Source: Acridotheres tristis (lineage: Eukaryota > Chordata > Aves > Passeriformes > Sturnidae). Taken from it: a stretch of 64,000 nt of DNA. The notes under the pieces were generated by a model. The model ran no database searches, was not told where the DNA came from, and was given only the letters and a program-made list of their open reading frames with translations. The position numbers were made by a program, and so were the translations under genes. Where the stretch lies: assembly GCA_037013685.1 (NCBI GenBank), contig CM072884.1:105823548-105887547 (forward strand). Direction: 5' to 3'. Below, piece by piece: positions 12,219-24,700 of the stretch (the stretch's first letter is position 1; every line of letters begins with the position of its first letter).

Positions 12219-15200
12219 AAAACGTCTAAAAACCCTCTTCTAACTAGGCAAGACATTACTTACATTGAAGTCTGAATCATACTGAAAGAGTTGTTTGCTA
12301 TTCCCTTTTGGTTTCAAGACATTTATAAATGTCAAATTTTGTTTGTAGGGACCAACCCTCTGGTGCACTGAGATGTTTCTGTTAGATAGAACTGAGATCT
12401 GAAAGCCCCATGGACAAAGGAACTGGCTGTATTGGAAGGAACAAGAGGGTCAAATATATAACTTTGTTACTGTTTCTGCTCATTAGTATGGCTTATTTTA
12501 CTTTTTTGGCCATAGAAATAAATTGAAACACTGGTCCTTTTCTGGCTTAAATGCTACTCATATGTAATACAAAACATCCTGATTTCTGCAAAATATACCA
12601 TTTCTAAGAATGCTAAAGACAAGAAAATAATGCATTTTCCAGCTGAATAAAGAGAAACAGAGTTTTCAAGATGCAGTGGATGAGTAAGAATAAAAAGTAG
12701 TGTGAGAAGCTTATGCCTGCATCTCTGTGGGTAGGTACTATAGTGAAAGGGTGCTTTTAAATTGCTGCTGGTCTGCAACCGGAAGCCTTGATAACAAGAA
12801 GATTCTATAATGAGAAAATTAAAGCTTTAAAGAAAATTGGGAGATGATCTTTTCACTGACATGACAAAGACCCTTCTTTAGATCTTCTTTGCAAGTGTAG
12901 GGGAAAGAACTAAACAATAATTTCCCTGCCCTTTATCTAGAATATTAGGATGAGAAAAAATTTAATGAGCCTATAGAATTGAGTTTTATTTTGAATCCTA
13001 TTTTGTCAAACCAGACACAGGCCAGAGGGTTCTGTGGCCCAGCTCTATGTCACTGCAATGAAAATCTTAACAAAAAATGAACTCTAATTACCTATTTCAG
13101 ATGCTGAGATTAAAAGCATTTTAAGAATGCATTTTTTTTAAATCTCTGCCAAAAAAAAAAAGTAAGTGCCTTCTTAACCTTTTCTTCCAAACTAAATGTT
13201 ATTTGTTCTTCAGTTGATTGCCATGTAGTAAACAACTAAATGGCAACTACTGAGGTGTGTACTGACATGCACTAAAGCTATCCTAGGATATCAGTGATAT
13301 AGTATAGCAAAATCAACCAAAAAAGACATGCAGAAGGTCCAATAAAACTAAAGAAAAATCCAGTATATTGCATAGAGAAGGAAGAACCCAGAACTAGTGT
13401 AGGAAGTAGCTATCAAAGCCTTCAAAAAAAAGAAAATCCTATCTGTAACTGAGAAGGAATTTTGGCTGGTTGCTTGTTTGGGGACCCATGAGCAAAAAGG
13501 GGAAGCATTCAATTTCTTGCACCACTGTCCTTGCACTTATTTTAATAAGGTACTGATCCCAGAAGATGAACTCATGCTTATATTTCATATTTAGGACTGA
13601 TTTCACATGTAGGAATAGTCCCTCATGGGATTCCTGCAGTCCTGAGAGTGTTGCACTGGAATGTCTGAGACCTGACTATAATCAAGATCAGAACAAGCTG
13701 ACCTGGGCTGTGTCTTACCCTACTTTCAAACATATTAAGCTGAAAAGAAATAATAGGACCATAGTCCCAATGTTCCCCTATAGGTTACCCTCTCCCTTTG
13801 TCTGTATCAAAGTCTTTCCCAGCACTATTCTAGGCCCTTAAGTATGGTTTAGAAAGACTCAACCCTAAGACCTGAGCAGAAGATATATATCCCCCTCCAG
13901 GAATCCACCTGCAGAGCCATTTCAAAGCCTGGCTTTTATTGTTGAGCCAAGCTCGTGTTGCAGTGCAGAGTCAATCCTGTGCTCCCCCAGCCTGGGGCAG
14001 GGTGCCAGTCAGGGATGCACCTGTATATCACCAGAGCAGAGGCCAGGAGAGGCAGCACCCAGCCTGCTCCTTCTCTGGAATGTCACTGGTGGGCGAGGCT
14101 GCGAGGCTGAGGATGGGAACTGAGCTGACAGAGCCCTGGCTCACAGGCACGGAAGCTCCAAACTGAGCTGGAAGGGTAACAGAGCAGCTTTGTACAGCTG
14201 AAAAGAGCTGGAAAGGCATCATTTAAGGTTCAGCATATAACCAGCTCTGAAAAAGAGAGCTGAGAGAGGAATATTACAAGTAGGGCAAGGGATCAGGGAC
14301 GCTGTTGCTTTCATGTACATACCTCACACAGTTAATAAACTATCAAGAGAAGACAGACACTAGAGCACAGCAGAAAATAAAAACCATAAGGAGAACATTA
14401 TTTTTAATATACATATCTGCCAATCAAACGCTGTACTGGTAGTTTCAAAAGGTGACCTGATTGCTTGGCCATTAGCACAGCAGACTGTCGTGTGGGGAAA
14501 ATGAATCCAAGTCCAGTTGTCAAATATAATAGAAACTTGGCAGGGGAGATCTAATAATGACTATAACTGTGTTATGAAAAACAAGAGAGAAAAGAATACA
14601 GTCTTCCAGTCTATTTTGGAAGACCAGATGATTTTATGTGCTTTAAAAAAATGAATGCAGGGATCATATTTCTAAATTAGGACAAAACACTATTGAGACA
14701 AAAGGCTAAAATTATTGATGTGATCTTATTGTCTTCCAATTTTACTATAGTTCGAAACATCTAGTACCAGTACGTGCCTTTGTTTTGCCCATTTATTGAA
14801 CCCTTTGCACTGCTACTCCATGGCTGCAAAGCTCCTATGTACACCAGGCTGAAGTAAATATTCCACTGACACAATCAAAATTAGGATTAAAATTGCAGTC
14901 TACATTCAAAGGATTTAGGTTGCTTTCTGATTTTAACAAAGTTGTGCTATAAGGTCTTTCTTTTTATATGGCAGATGATAACATTAGGAGCTGATAAAGA
15001 AAAATGTCTTATAGACCAGAATAATGCCTTTATTAATTACATGAGGAACAAAAACATTAATTTCAAAAAAAAACTTCTCAAACTGTACTTTTCTTTACCT
15101 TCAAGAGGATTGTGGGTGGAATATCTTGCTAATACTTTGCCTAGGTTAAAACAACTTTTTTTACTATGATTAGGTTTCCTAAATTTTCGTTCATGGTTTT

Positions 15201-16261
15201 AACTCCTATTTTTTGACTAGAAAGAAGACTTTATAATTAATTTCCGATAAGAAAACGCCATAAGCTAATGTTACTGATGAAAGGTACAGAAAACACATTA
15301 AAAGTTATTTGCTTCTCAGTTTAATGTAATAAACTCAATTCTACTGCCTACATTGAATTCATGGGCTCAATAATATTCCCTAATTAAATTAAAGAACCCT
15401 TCATGCCAAAAGAAATGGGAACATCAAATAAACCAACTTCTTTTTTGTATTGGCTACATGGGAAAAATTCTGCTAAAACAAATATATTTAAAACAGCTCT
15501 CCTTTTGCTTTCCATTTAATGACCCTAGAAGTTTTACTACTGGAAAAGATTATCCAGCAACCCATACTGTTTGGACATTGTCACACTATTGAAGTTCTGG
15601 GCAGGTAGAGAATTATTTTTATAGACAAGATGTTAAATTCAATCGGGACACCAAATTTCTTTGGTATAACAGGACAATTACATTAAACTGTGCAACTCTT
15701 ACTTCCCTCTCTGTCTCTTGGGCCTCACCCTCAAGTTTATATATGAACCCACTGAGTTTTTGTGACAAAGTTTTGAGGCAGCTCTAAGTGAACTGGAATG
15801 AAAATTATGAAATGAAAATGAAATGAAAATACTACAGAAAACCTAGAATGTCAAATGTAAATCTCTTAGGCCATTTCAGTTTTCAAGCTCCAGAAGGGAA
15901 AAGAAATTAAATACATATGTATATTCGTATCTATTAAACTGTTAAACCACACAGGCATCTGGATTTCAACTTCTAGCACAGCAATAGAGAACAGCGATTT
16001 CAGGAAGGCAGAGAGGCAGTTTAACCTTTATGAGCACAAGGCAGTACTTTCTAGATAAAACAGAGCCGACAGATTTGCTGGGACAGTTATGATTAGCTAT
16101 GCATCACCTACCATTAAAACTGACAGAAAAAATTATTCAGACTTAGTGAGGGGTTTGAGATGTTCAGTTTTTATTAGGTTTCTTTTGTAGGACTTTTGGT
16201 TTGGATGTTTGTTGGGTTGGTTGATGGTGGTATTTGGTTTATTTTGTGGGGGTTTTTTGCA
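12219..16261. other. Unique noncoding stretch, no gene recognised
   Basis: AT-rich sequence with short A runs (for example 13149-13159) and a small imperfect tandem repeat of AAATGAAAATG units (about 15800-15830). It also contains a GC-richer block at 13900-14220, listed separately. No reading frame resembles a known protein. Confidence 0.6.
13900..14220 (-). other. GC-richer block, possible decayed LTR (unproven)
   Basis: This block is distinctly richer in G and C than its flanks. Read on the minus strand it has a weak TATA-like GATATACA (about 14025), then an AATAAA signal (plus TTTATT at 13935-13940) some 90 bp downstream. That spacing is LTR-like. I do not recognise the family, no TG...CA edges with target duplications are evident, and chance is a fair alternative. 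Confidence 0.2.
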
Positions 16262-16346
16262 TTTGTTTTGTTTTGCTTTGTTTTGTTTTGTTTTGCTTTG
16301 CTTTGTTTTGGTTTGGTTTTTTGTTTTGTTTTGCTTTGTTTTGTTA
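16262..16346 (+). repeat. TTTTG/CTTTG pentanucleotide minisatellite
   Basis: About 85 bp of tandem TTTTG units interspersed with CTTTG and GTTTG variants, preceded by a T/G-rich lead-in (about 16195-16261). The repeat keeps frames open on both strands, giving Lys/Thr/Gln/Asn-rich (minus) and Phe/Cys/Leu-rich (plus) translations. These are artefacts of the repeat, not genes. The mixture of variant units suggests an old array that is likely to vary in length. Confidence 0.95.
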
Positions 16347-19300
16347 TTAGCATCTAGACTCATCCTGGAGGCTATCAGGAGGTCATTAATGCTGCACCAC
16401 TTGCTACTCAAAACATCAATCCTTCCTGCTTCAGGACATCCCTGTTCAGCGCAGGGTTTATAACAAGGGCTTGATAAACACTTCAAAAGTTTAATAAGCA
16501 AGATGAACATTACAGAACTTATCCTACTGAAGACTAAAAAACAAGTTCCCCCTCTTTATTTTGTTCTGTCAATGTGGTTTAGAAATTAGACCACTGAGAT
16601 ATCCAAAAAACATGCAAAAGAGATGGAGAGTTGTAGAAGTAATAGCACCAGTAACCTGCTGTCAGTGGTGCAGGATCTAATTTCAGTGCCAGCTAGACAC
16701 ACCTGGTCATCTGCTGATCATAGGAATTGTTCACAATTTATTGCCTTCTCAGTGCCATAATCACCATCACTATGACTGCATGTTTGCAACACTCCATATT
16801 ATTCTTTTAAAGGATCCATACGTATGCACCATGGTTGAAAATCGATTTGGTCTTTTGTAGAGGATGAGGAACAGCAAAAGATGGAAAATGTGATGACAAA
16901 CAACTGAAAACATAGAGAAGCTTGAGAAGAGAGAGAAAAAAATTGCCTGCATCAGACCTGCATCAGACAAGCAGGGAATCCTTGTAGAGCCAGACTCTCC
17001 TAGGCTGTGTATGAGTGCAGGGAGGAAAGGACTAAAGTGAAGAGCCCAAGCCACGGATTTCACTCACCTTGAAGAGCCAACATCCATGCAGGAGCTGTGA
17101 GCCCACAAGGGAGGAAATGCAGAGCTGGAGGACTTTGCAAGTGAGAGACAAGACACAAAACACAAATTATAGGATTAGCTGTGCCCTTTCTTCCCATAAG
17201 GAGGAAGGGAGCTATTATTAGAAATTCTATGACTTCTGTGAGAAAAGGAAGAAAGGAAAAACCACAAGGGTTAACAGCTGAGAGTTGAAGTAATGAGGCA
17301 TTGTGCCTGCTCTCTCCATGTCCATGACAGAGGAGACACAGTGCCACTGGAGTGGGGATAGTGCCACGTGGAAGGAATGGCAGCATTCACATGTCCCTGC
17401 TGGGGACACAACTGGCAGGCTCCATAAAAGGGAAATTCTGCAAGATTGCAGCATAACTTTTAATTGTGACTCAGAGATTCTGGCACGAGGCCTGCCTGCT
17501 TTCTTCCTCCTCCTCTCCACCCCACATAATGAGAAAAATATTATTAGTCTATTAGCTAATAGCTCTCATTGTTACTCATGAGCCTTTTTTTCATTGCATC
17601 CCACTGTTTTCATGGGTATAGTACACAGATTCCTCTCCCTCTGCAGCAGACTTCCCAGGGCAGAAATATGAACAATGTTTAGAATACTCTCAGAAAATTG
17701 CAGACATTAAAATAAGAGATTCATTGGTCATGAAGCCTATTTCTCTGCTAAGGGAGGCTTAGTCCCAAAAGCACATTTTCTAGAGTTTCATACAGAGTAG
17801 TGTTAAAAATACCAGCGGTGAATCATCCTCCAGGTAATCTCAGGAGGCAATTCCTCAGCAGAACACACTTCTATGTTTTCTGGTTTTGGTTTGTTTCTTT
17901 GGCAGACTAGATTTTAATTTCTTTATTTTATTCTTAGCTGTGTCTTCCCATAAAAGCATTAAATACTTCTCTTTGCATGCAGCTAACAATCTTCACACTT
18001 TTCTCTCCCATCAAACTTTGGACACTCACTGTAGGACTCGTGCTGCTCCTTTTTCACTCTCCCTTGGCTGAGCTCTTGCTCTGGGGCCATTTGTGGTGCA
18101 GCATCAGAGCCACAGGGAGCTCTGAGCAGGTGACAGGGGTGTCTCATCCTCTTTTATATGACCCATGTAGCACCACCTCAGGCGTTAAAACCTGAGCAAA
18201 TCTGGGAGATTTATCTGAACACAATTTCTTGCTCTCCTTAATCATCACAGACCTAATTTAGTACCATTAATCCATCACCTAAATCCTCATTCTTCCCTTT
18301 AAATTAATTTGTTGTTCTTCACTAAATTCTCTCTAATTGATCAATATCTTTCTAGTTAGCATAGTGCTGAATGCTGCCCAGTATTTAATAAGAAAAGAAC
18401 TGTTATTGTTTATTGGACCTGTGCCTGGCTATTATTATCAGCTACTATTCTCTTAAAAATACTCAGGAATCTTTGCTTCAGCCCACTGAATTATGCCCAT
18501 GTTCAGATTTTTAACAAACAGGTGCCTTGTATTACAGACAGGATGAGCAAATAGCAGGTGAAGCCTCATGATGAATGCTAAAACCTGCTTATACTGCTAT
18601 AGTTATCTTGAGCGTGACTCACAGAGGGCATTCTCACTTTATTGTCAGTACACAAAAGCACCAACTGCCTTCTGATCACTCGGTGCTTTTTGCTCCTTTA
18701 ACTTTTTAAATTTTCTCCCACCACTTCCTCCACACACACTTTGGTGCTTCCATTATTTAGGATTTCACAGAAGAAATTCAAGAATACTGTAACACAAAAA
18801 TACACTATAAAACACAAAAAATTACTATAAAATAGTAAAATTATACTGGGTTTTTTTCCCCCCTTGGTCCAGTTATATACATGTTTATAAAAGGTCATAT
18901 ATCTTTATCATAGGTTTTCTCCTTTCTCTACATTAAAAATTACACAATTAATAGAAACACATGAATACCCAAATCTGGGTAGATAAGGAGGATACTGGAC
19001 ATCTGTCATTAATTGCTGCCTCTAAACTGGAGGGTGTATTTTACAAATCACTGAAGCTCTTTTCCAGACATTCTTGCTGCTTGCTATAAATAGTTCCTAT
19101 CTTGTACCACTCAGCTTTATTTACCCAGGGGTGTGTGTGCACATGCATGCACACACATATTTATCCATCCTTGTATTCACATAAATACATTTGTCTATGT
19201 GTGTGTCTCCATGTGCGTGCATATATATTTAAATTCACAGTTTATGCTACCCAGATATGTGTTACTTCTGCTATTTTTTCTGGGTAAATGATTAGAAGTT

Positions 19301-21058
19301 TTAATTTTGAGCAATTTTCTTACAGCTTCAGGTGCTATGATTGTGATCTCACTCGAGAAGCTCATTTTTCAATCACAACGATAAAAAAAGCAGATTTCTA
19401 ACCCTTGTGGTGAAAGCTTTGAAGACATGAAGCAAACCTGAAGACATGAAATAAATGAACATCAAAGATAAAGTTAACCCCACACATAAGAATGTAGCAT
19501 TTTTTTTAAATATCAGTTTTTTAATTCCCCATGTTTTTACCGACTTTTAAGTTTTATTAACACTTGGTTTTCCTTGCATTCTGATCAGTGTCCATGATGT
19601 TCTTCTGAAACAGAAAGCTAGTCTCACATGGGGAACTTCCTTTGTTCCCACAAATGCAAAACCAGTTGTCATCAAATAAAATGTAATCCACCTTGTCCTT
19701 TCTCCAACAGGCAGGGGTCTGATGTCTTCTGTGAATGATACACATGTAAAGCAGTGTACATTTACCTTGGTGAAATTTAGATCTATGAACCATGCCAAAA
19801 AGGTAACTATTTTTTCTTTCTTGGATTAATTAATACCTGACTATCCAGTAATTTGGTATTTCTGCTATTTGAGGAATACCATATCTAAAAGTATATCTGG
19901 AAAGGTACTCACCAAGTTTTTAAATAGTATAAATTAGTTTCCTGTGAACCAGGAATTTCATCAGCTGATGACTTTTAGGCAAACAAATTCATCATCTAAA
20001 TCTACTTTCTAACCAGAGCTGTCAAAATGGGACCTAGAGATCAGTCAAGTAAATTCAAAAATTATCTAATCTACTTTACAGATTTTTTTTTTCAGTCTAG
20101 AAAATCCTGTCCTTCCACAAGCCTCCCCACCTCCAATATTTTTCTGTTTAGTTGGACTATCATACATTTATACCTTTGCATATAGTAAACTATAGAGAAA
20201 ATATAGAGAAGGAAGGCAACAAATTGCCTACAATCAGAAAACAGCACTGAAAATTGCAAGTAGCACCGTAGGGAATTTGAACTTGCTGGTTCAGAGGTTT
20301 GGGGAATGTGACTGTGAGATAAATCTTTGCATCGTTTCAAGGGAAGTATTGCACAGTTGAACCAAGGTGTGCTGATCCTAATGTCCTGACCTTCCCACCC
20401 ATCCCTGGGCCCAAGTCCATGGCTGAAGTGCAGGTACAGCTCCATGGTTCTGTAGGGACAGCACACAGCTGGCATGTCACCTCACCACCAAGGGACAGCT
20501 TCCTCTTACTCGTGTAGAAATATCACCAACAGCTTGTTGTGTCAGGGGCTCCTTCACATGGAATGTGATGCTGTGACAAAATGTTCCATTCTGTTGTGGT
20601 TCAGCAAGGTGCTCAATAGCCCCCAGGGACATCTGAAGGTACTCTGTGTGCTGGAAGCAGTAACCTGAGTAATAATGATAACAGTGTGTAAAGTCTATAG
20701 CATTTTTATTGTTTTGTGCTTTGGAATATTGAAATCTGTGACAGAGCATCAATGTTGAAGCCCTATGGCTATGGGCATTGAGAACTGAGGGTGATTAGGA
20801 GAAAATAGGAGAGTGCTCTGTACATTTTATGAGAGGTTTTCAAAAAATATTGCAAATAATCTGGAATTCTAGAATTCATAACCTTTACAAGGTGAAAAGA
20901 GAGTCTGACACAACATATTTCCACATGCTGAACTGGGAGCTGGACCAGAACAGATTAATTAGAAATTAAATAGAGAACACCTGCACTTAGTTATTTATAT
21001 AATTTTGAGTTCAGCTAAAATCCAGGGCTCAATTTTTGATACTCTTATATTTTCCAAG
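16347..21058. other. Unique noncoding stretch, no gene recognised
   Basis: Contains a CA/TG-rich low-complexity patch (about 19127-19240) and a perfect 14-bp palindrome GAATTCTAGAATTC (20864-20877). Several chance open frames are present, the longest 127 codons at 20092-20475 (minus), none recognisable. The motif ATTCTATGACTTCTGTGA at about 17225 resembles a CR1 3' terminus, but no CR1 body precedes it. Confidence 0.55.
19127..19240 (+). repeat. TG/CA-rich low-complexity patch
   Basis: Interrupted runs of GTGTGTG, CACACACA and GCATGCA alternate over about 110 bp, ending in ATATATAT. This is a degraded dinucleotide repeat with alternating purine-pyrimidine character. No function is inferred. 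Confidence 0.7.
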
Positions 21059-21755
21059 TCATAGAATCATAGAGCCATTTAAGTTGCAAAAAGGTTGTTA
21101 AGATCTTCAAGTCCAATTTTTAACCCAGCACTCCCAAGTTCACCTCTAAACCAGGTCCCCAGGTGTCACATCTACACATCTCTTAAATAATTCCAAGGCT
21201 GGTAACTCAACCACTTTCCAGGGCAGATGTTCATGTTTGACAATCATGCCCATGAAAATATTTTTCCCAATATCCAATCTAAACCTCGCCTGCTGCAACC
21301 TGAGGCCGTTTCCTCTTGTCCTATTTTTTTACTTGGGAGAAGAGACCAATCCCCACCTCATTGCAACCTCCTTTCAGGGAGTTGTTGGAGGGGAATGATT
21401 TCTCCTGAGCCTCATTTTCTCCACAATAAAGAGTCGACACCCCCAGCTCCCTCAGTCGCTCCTCATAAAACAGGACTGGCCCCAAAGCTGAGCCCTGGGT
21501 GCCACCCCGGTGTCTGTCCCCAGCTGGATGTGCCTCCATTCCCCACCCCTCTCTGAGCCTGGCCCCACAGCCAGTGTTTTACCCATCCAAGCCATGAGCC
21601 ATCTCCAGGAGAATGTTGTGGGAAAGTGTCAAAGGCTTTATTGCACTCCAGGGGATCAGGACCCACAAACTCTCTCTCACCCATTGAGTCACCTCTCGTG
21701 GAAGGAGACCAGGGCAGTCAGGCAGGACCTGCCTTTCATGAGCACATTCACAGCA
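21059..21755 (-). mobile_element. CR1 LINE fragment with internal deletion, minus strand
   Basis: The plus text starts TCATAGAATCATAGAGCC, the reverse complement of a CR1 3' end, and continues through CR1 3'-region text up to CTCAGTCGCTCCTCATAA (about 21450-21467). It then jumps to ACAGGACTGGCCCCAAAGCTGAGCC, part of the reverse transcriptase region that normally lies several hundred bases further 5' in the element. On the minus strand this second part encodes a decayed RT segment: an AFDTF-like motif, then a TQGSALGPVLF-like motif at about 21467-21500. It continues to GGCAGGACCTGCCTTTCATG (about 21720-21740), where similarity fades. Stops and frameshifts leave no working protein. The 5' end is truncated, as is usual for CR1. 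Confidence 0.9.
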
Positions 21756-24700
21756 CCAGACACAATCACAATGATGAACAACAGGAAAAGGAGCACAGTC
21801 AGAACACAGCAGCAAAATTTTGTCCAAAAATATTTAAAATTTAGACAAAAGCGAATGCACTGACTGGGCAGACATCTCCAGTATCACAAAGAAGAAGGAT
21901 TTTTTAATATGCGTATTAAACACTCAAAAGCCTCAGAGAAATGCTGATATCAATAACATCATGACATGTTTTGACAGTTTTTTGTAAAAATCAATGCAAA
22001 ATGTTTGATGTAGGTTTCCTTTTTTTACAGCATTTGTACCATGCTATTTGAGATAACATTAGATTGGGAATAGACTGGTAGGTTGAGTGGTAGGTCTGGG
22101 CACAAGAAAACATGATTACGAATACATTAACATTTGTGAAACCAATATATTGAATTACCAAGCACAACAGCTTGACATAGTAGACATCAGCAAAAATTAA
22201 AATGTTAGCAGAAATTAAAGCTTACCAGCTTTGGTGAAATAAACAATTTACCTGGTCTGCAGATGATACAAAACAAAAGAAAATCATGCTAATTTCTTTT
22301 TTTAGGTCAATAGCTGTATTTTCAATGTACACTTGGGTCCAGAAGCAATTATTTTAGGCTAAAATATCAAAAAAGTTTCCTCAGAATCAGGAAATATCAT
22401 ACACACAGATATAAATTTCCCTTTCTATTCTCAGAACTGTCATGTATAGAAGAAACACTCATTTTACTGCAGTGCTGATATTTCTTTTTGGAAAACAAAT
22501 CATAAAAGCTAAACATTTCAAATTTGTGGCCTTAATTTCCATAGTTAGGAAGGTATAGATGTGTATGTTTACGTCTAATCTTTCTTGTAAAGAAAACTTT
22601 CAAAACAGCAGGTAGTCACTAATTTAACTCATAACTAAAGTTATGACTGCATCGATTTCTCTCTCCTTCTATTCCCCTCCCATGGACGGAAGTTACCACA
22701 TTACTGAGATCCTCAAAAGCAAAGGTGCAGCTCCCATTCCTTTCTGATGTCAGAGGCAAAGTTTTGGATGCAGATTTTGAACCACACTGCCTTAAGTAGG
22801 GGAAAGTCAAGCAGTACAGCAGCACCTCTGTAAAAAACCCTGACTATGACTCCTTGGTGTTAGAAAATGAACTGCACTTCTTTCTTTGTCTGTCATGGAC
22901 ATATCGATTTTTCTGAATGTGATAGTGTTTATTATTCTGTGTTTTCCCAAAAAAATGGGGACAGTATCTCTGTGTTTTGAAGAGGAAAAAGTTCTTTCAT
23001 GAAGAGCTAGTCATTTTAACATCCTGCCTTCCTTGCTGAAGAATGAAGTGAGATGCTGTAATATGTGAGCAAAAGAAAAAATGAATAAATATATCATTAC
23101 ACACTCACTCACAAACACAGACATGAAGATCCCAAGCTAGAGAACAGTTAGAAAATTGACTTCTTTTTATTATAAGTGCTTATTTTATTAATTCGAATTA
23201 TGTAACATCAACTGATGTCTTTATGTGCTGTCGCCTCTTCCTGTCAATCATGCATAAAAACAAACAAAAAAGTATAATAAATAATTTTAGAGAAATCATT
23301 TTATATTAATTAAAAACACATATAGAAAGTAGGTAAGTAGAGATAGTTCTGAGTTGTCTGGTCAAGGTCCTAATTTGTCTCCAAAGTTCCCCAAAGTTCA
23401 GAACTTGGTTTGTGGGAACATAAATCTGATGCATTTGCAGTTACAGCAGTTCTTTGCACTTGACCAGTGCACCATGAAAAGGCATAAATAATTAAATCTA
23501 AAGTACTAAATAAATTGGGGGTGGATTCTGTGATGCATTATCCTGAATTTTAAAACTGTAGTTGCTAATTTATAAGCTTAGTAGTAGATCAACCAATTAT
23601 TACAATAAATTAGAGAGTTTTGGTTAATTAATGGCCACCAGATGTCTCCCATATTGTTTTCTCTATATTGTTTCTCTAATAGAAAAACACTCACAATCAT
23701 GGAAAAATCAATGCAAACAAATGAGTAAGAGCTAGAGTGTTCAGCCAATGCATTCTCCTTGATTCATGCCCAAATCTACAGTATGTTCTTTAAAAATCAA
23801 ATACAAATTACTGTGATTTATACTGTACCTTGAACAAAAAAACAACGGTTGCACATAATTACATTCTGTCAACACTGTATCTCTGAAAGGAGGCATCCAT
23901 TGAAATATTTACTTTTAGAGCTACTAGCTTTTTTGGTCTCTGAAAAAAAGTTCGATCCAGAATTATTGTCTATGTTTCTTTGGTCTCCGTGTCAGTAGCT
24001 AAGTATAAACCAATTTTTGGTGCTTTCTCAGGAATTTGTTTCTTTTGAAGTGAAGAATGAAGGGGACGTAGATTGTAGTCTTATTCTTGTTTTCTGTTCT
24101 GTGCTCAAACTGGAGGTAGGATGAAGGGAGCAGATCTGTGGAATGAAGCTGCTGGCATGGAAGATCAAAGGCAAGTGAGAATATTTCATGTCTCCTTGAG
24201 ACTGGCTCCAGCTTGATCCCACAGGCTCATTTCCCATTTGTAGTTAGCACTCATTTGGTGCTTTCCCAGAGTAGTAAATGTCATGTAAGTGCTCAGAAAC
24301 CACTCAGTAGTACAAATCACATGAAGGGAAGCATGGTCAGTCAGGATATTAACTTCAGACGAGTAAGGAACCAAACTGAAATACTCCTGTAGTTGCACAT
24401 GTCCCTGTAGAGATCCTATAAACCCATGTTTAGTACAGAATGTTTGTGTTCTTGGCATGTTCCAGGTGCATAACATCATGTGGGCTTGTGTTTAACCGGT
24501 CTGAGAACGTGAAAGAGCTGCAGAGCCTCCATCCAAAGCAGCCCATGATGGTTTGGCACTTCTGTTCCTCCTGTGGCTGGTTTCTCAGTGCTGCTTGTGT
24601 GGGTGCAGGTGCATGGTCAGTTCATAAAGTGGTTGCTAACAGAGGAAGAGTAATAAACTTACCAAAAATGAAAATCACATTCTACCTTGGGGCTCTTCTG

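Noticed and set aside
17222..17242. ATTCTATGACTTCTGTGA, similar to a CR1 3' terminal repeat
   Set aside because: The sequence upstream does not match the CR1 3' UTR, so the resemblance is probably chance.
23940..23970. GTTCGATCC, a tRNA B-box-like motif
   Set aside because: No matching A box or cloverleaf stems at the required spacing on either strand.
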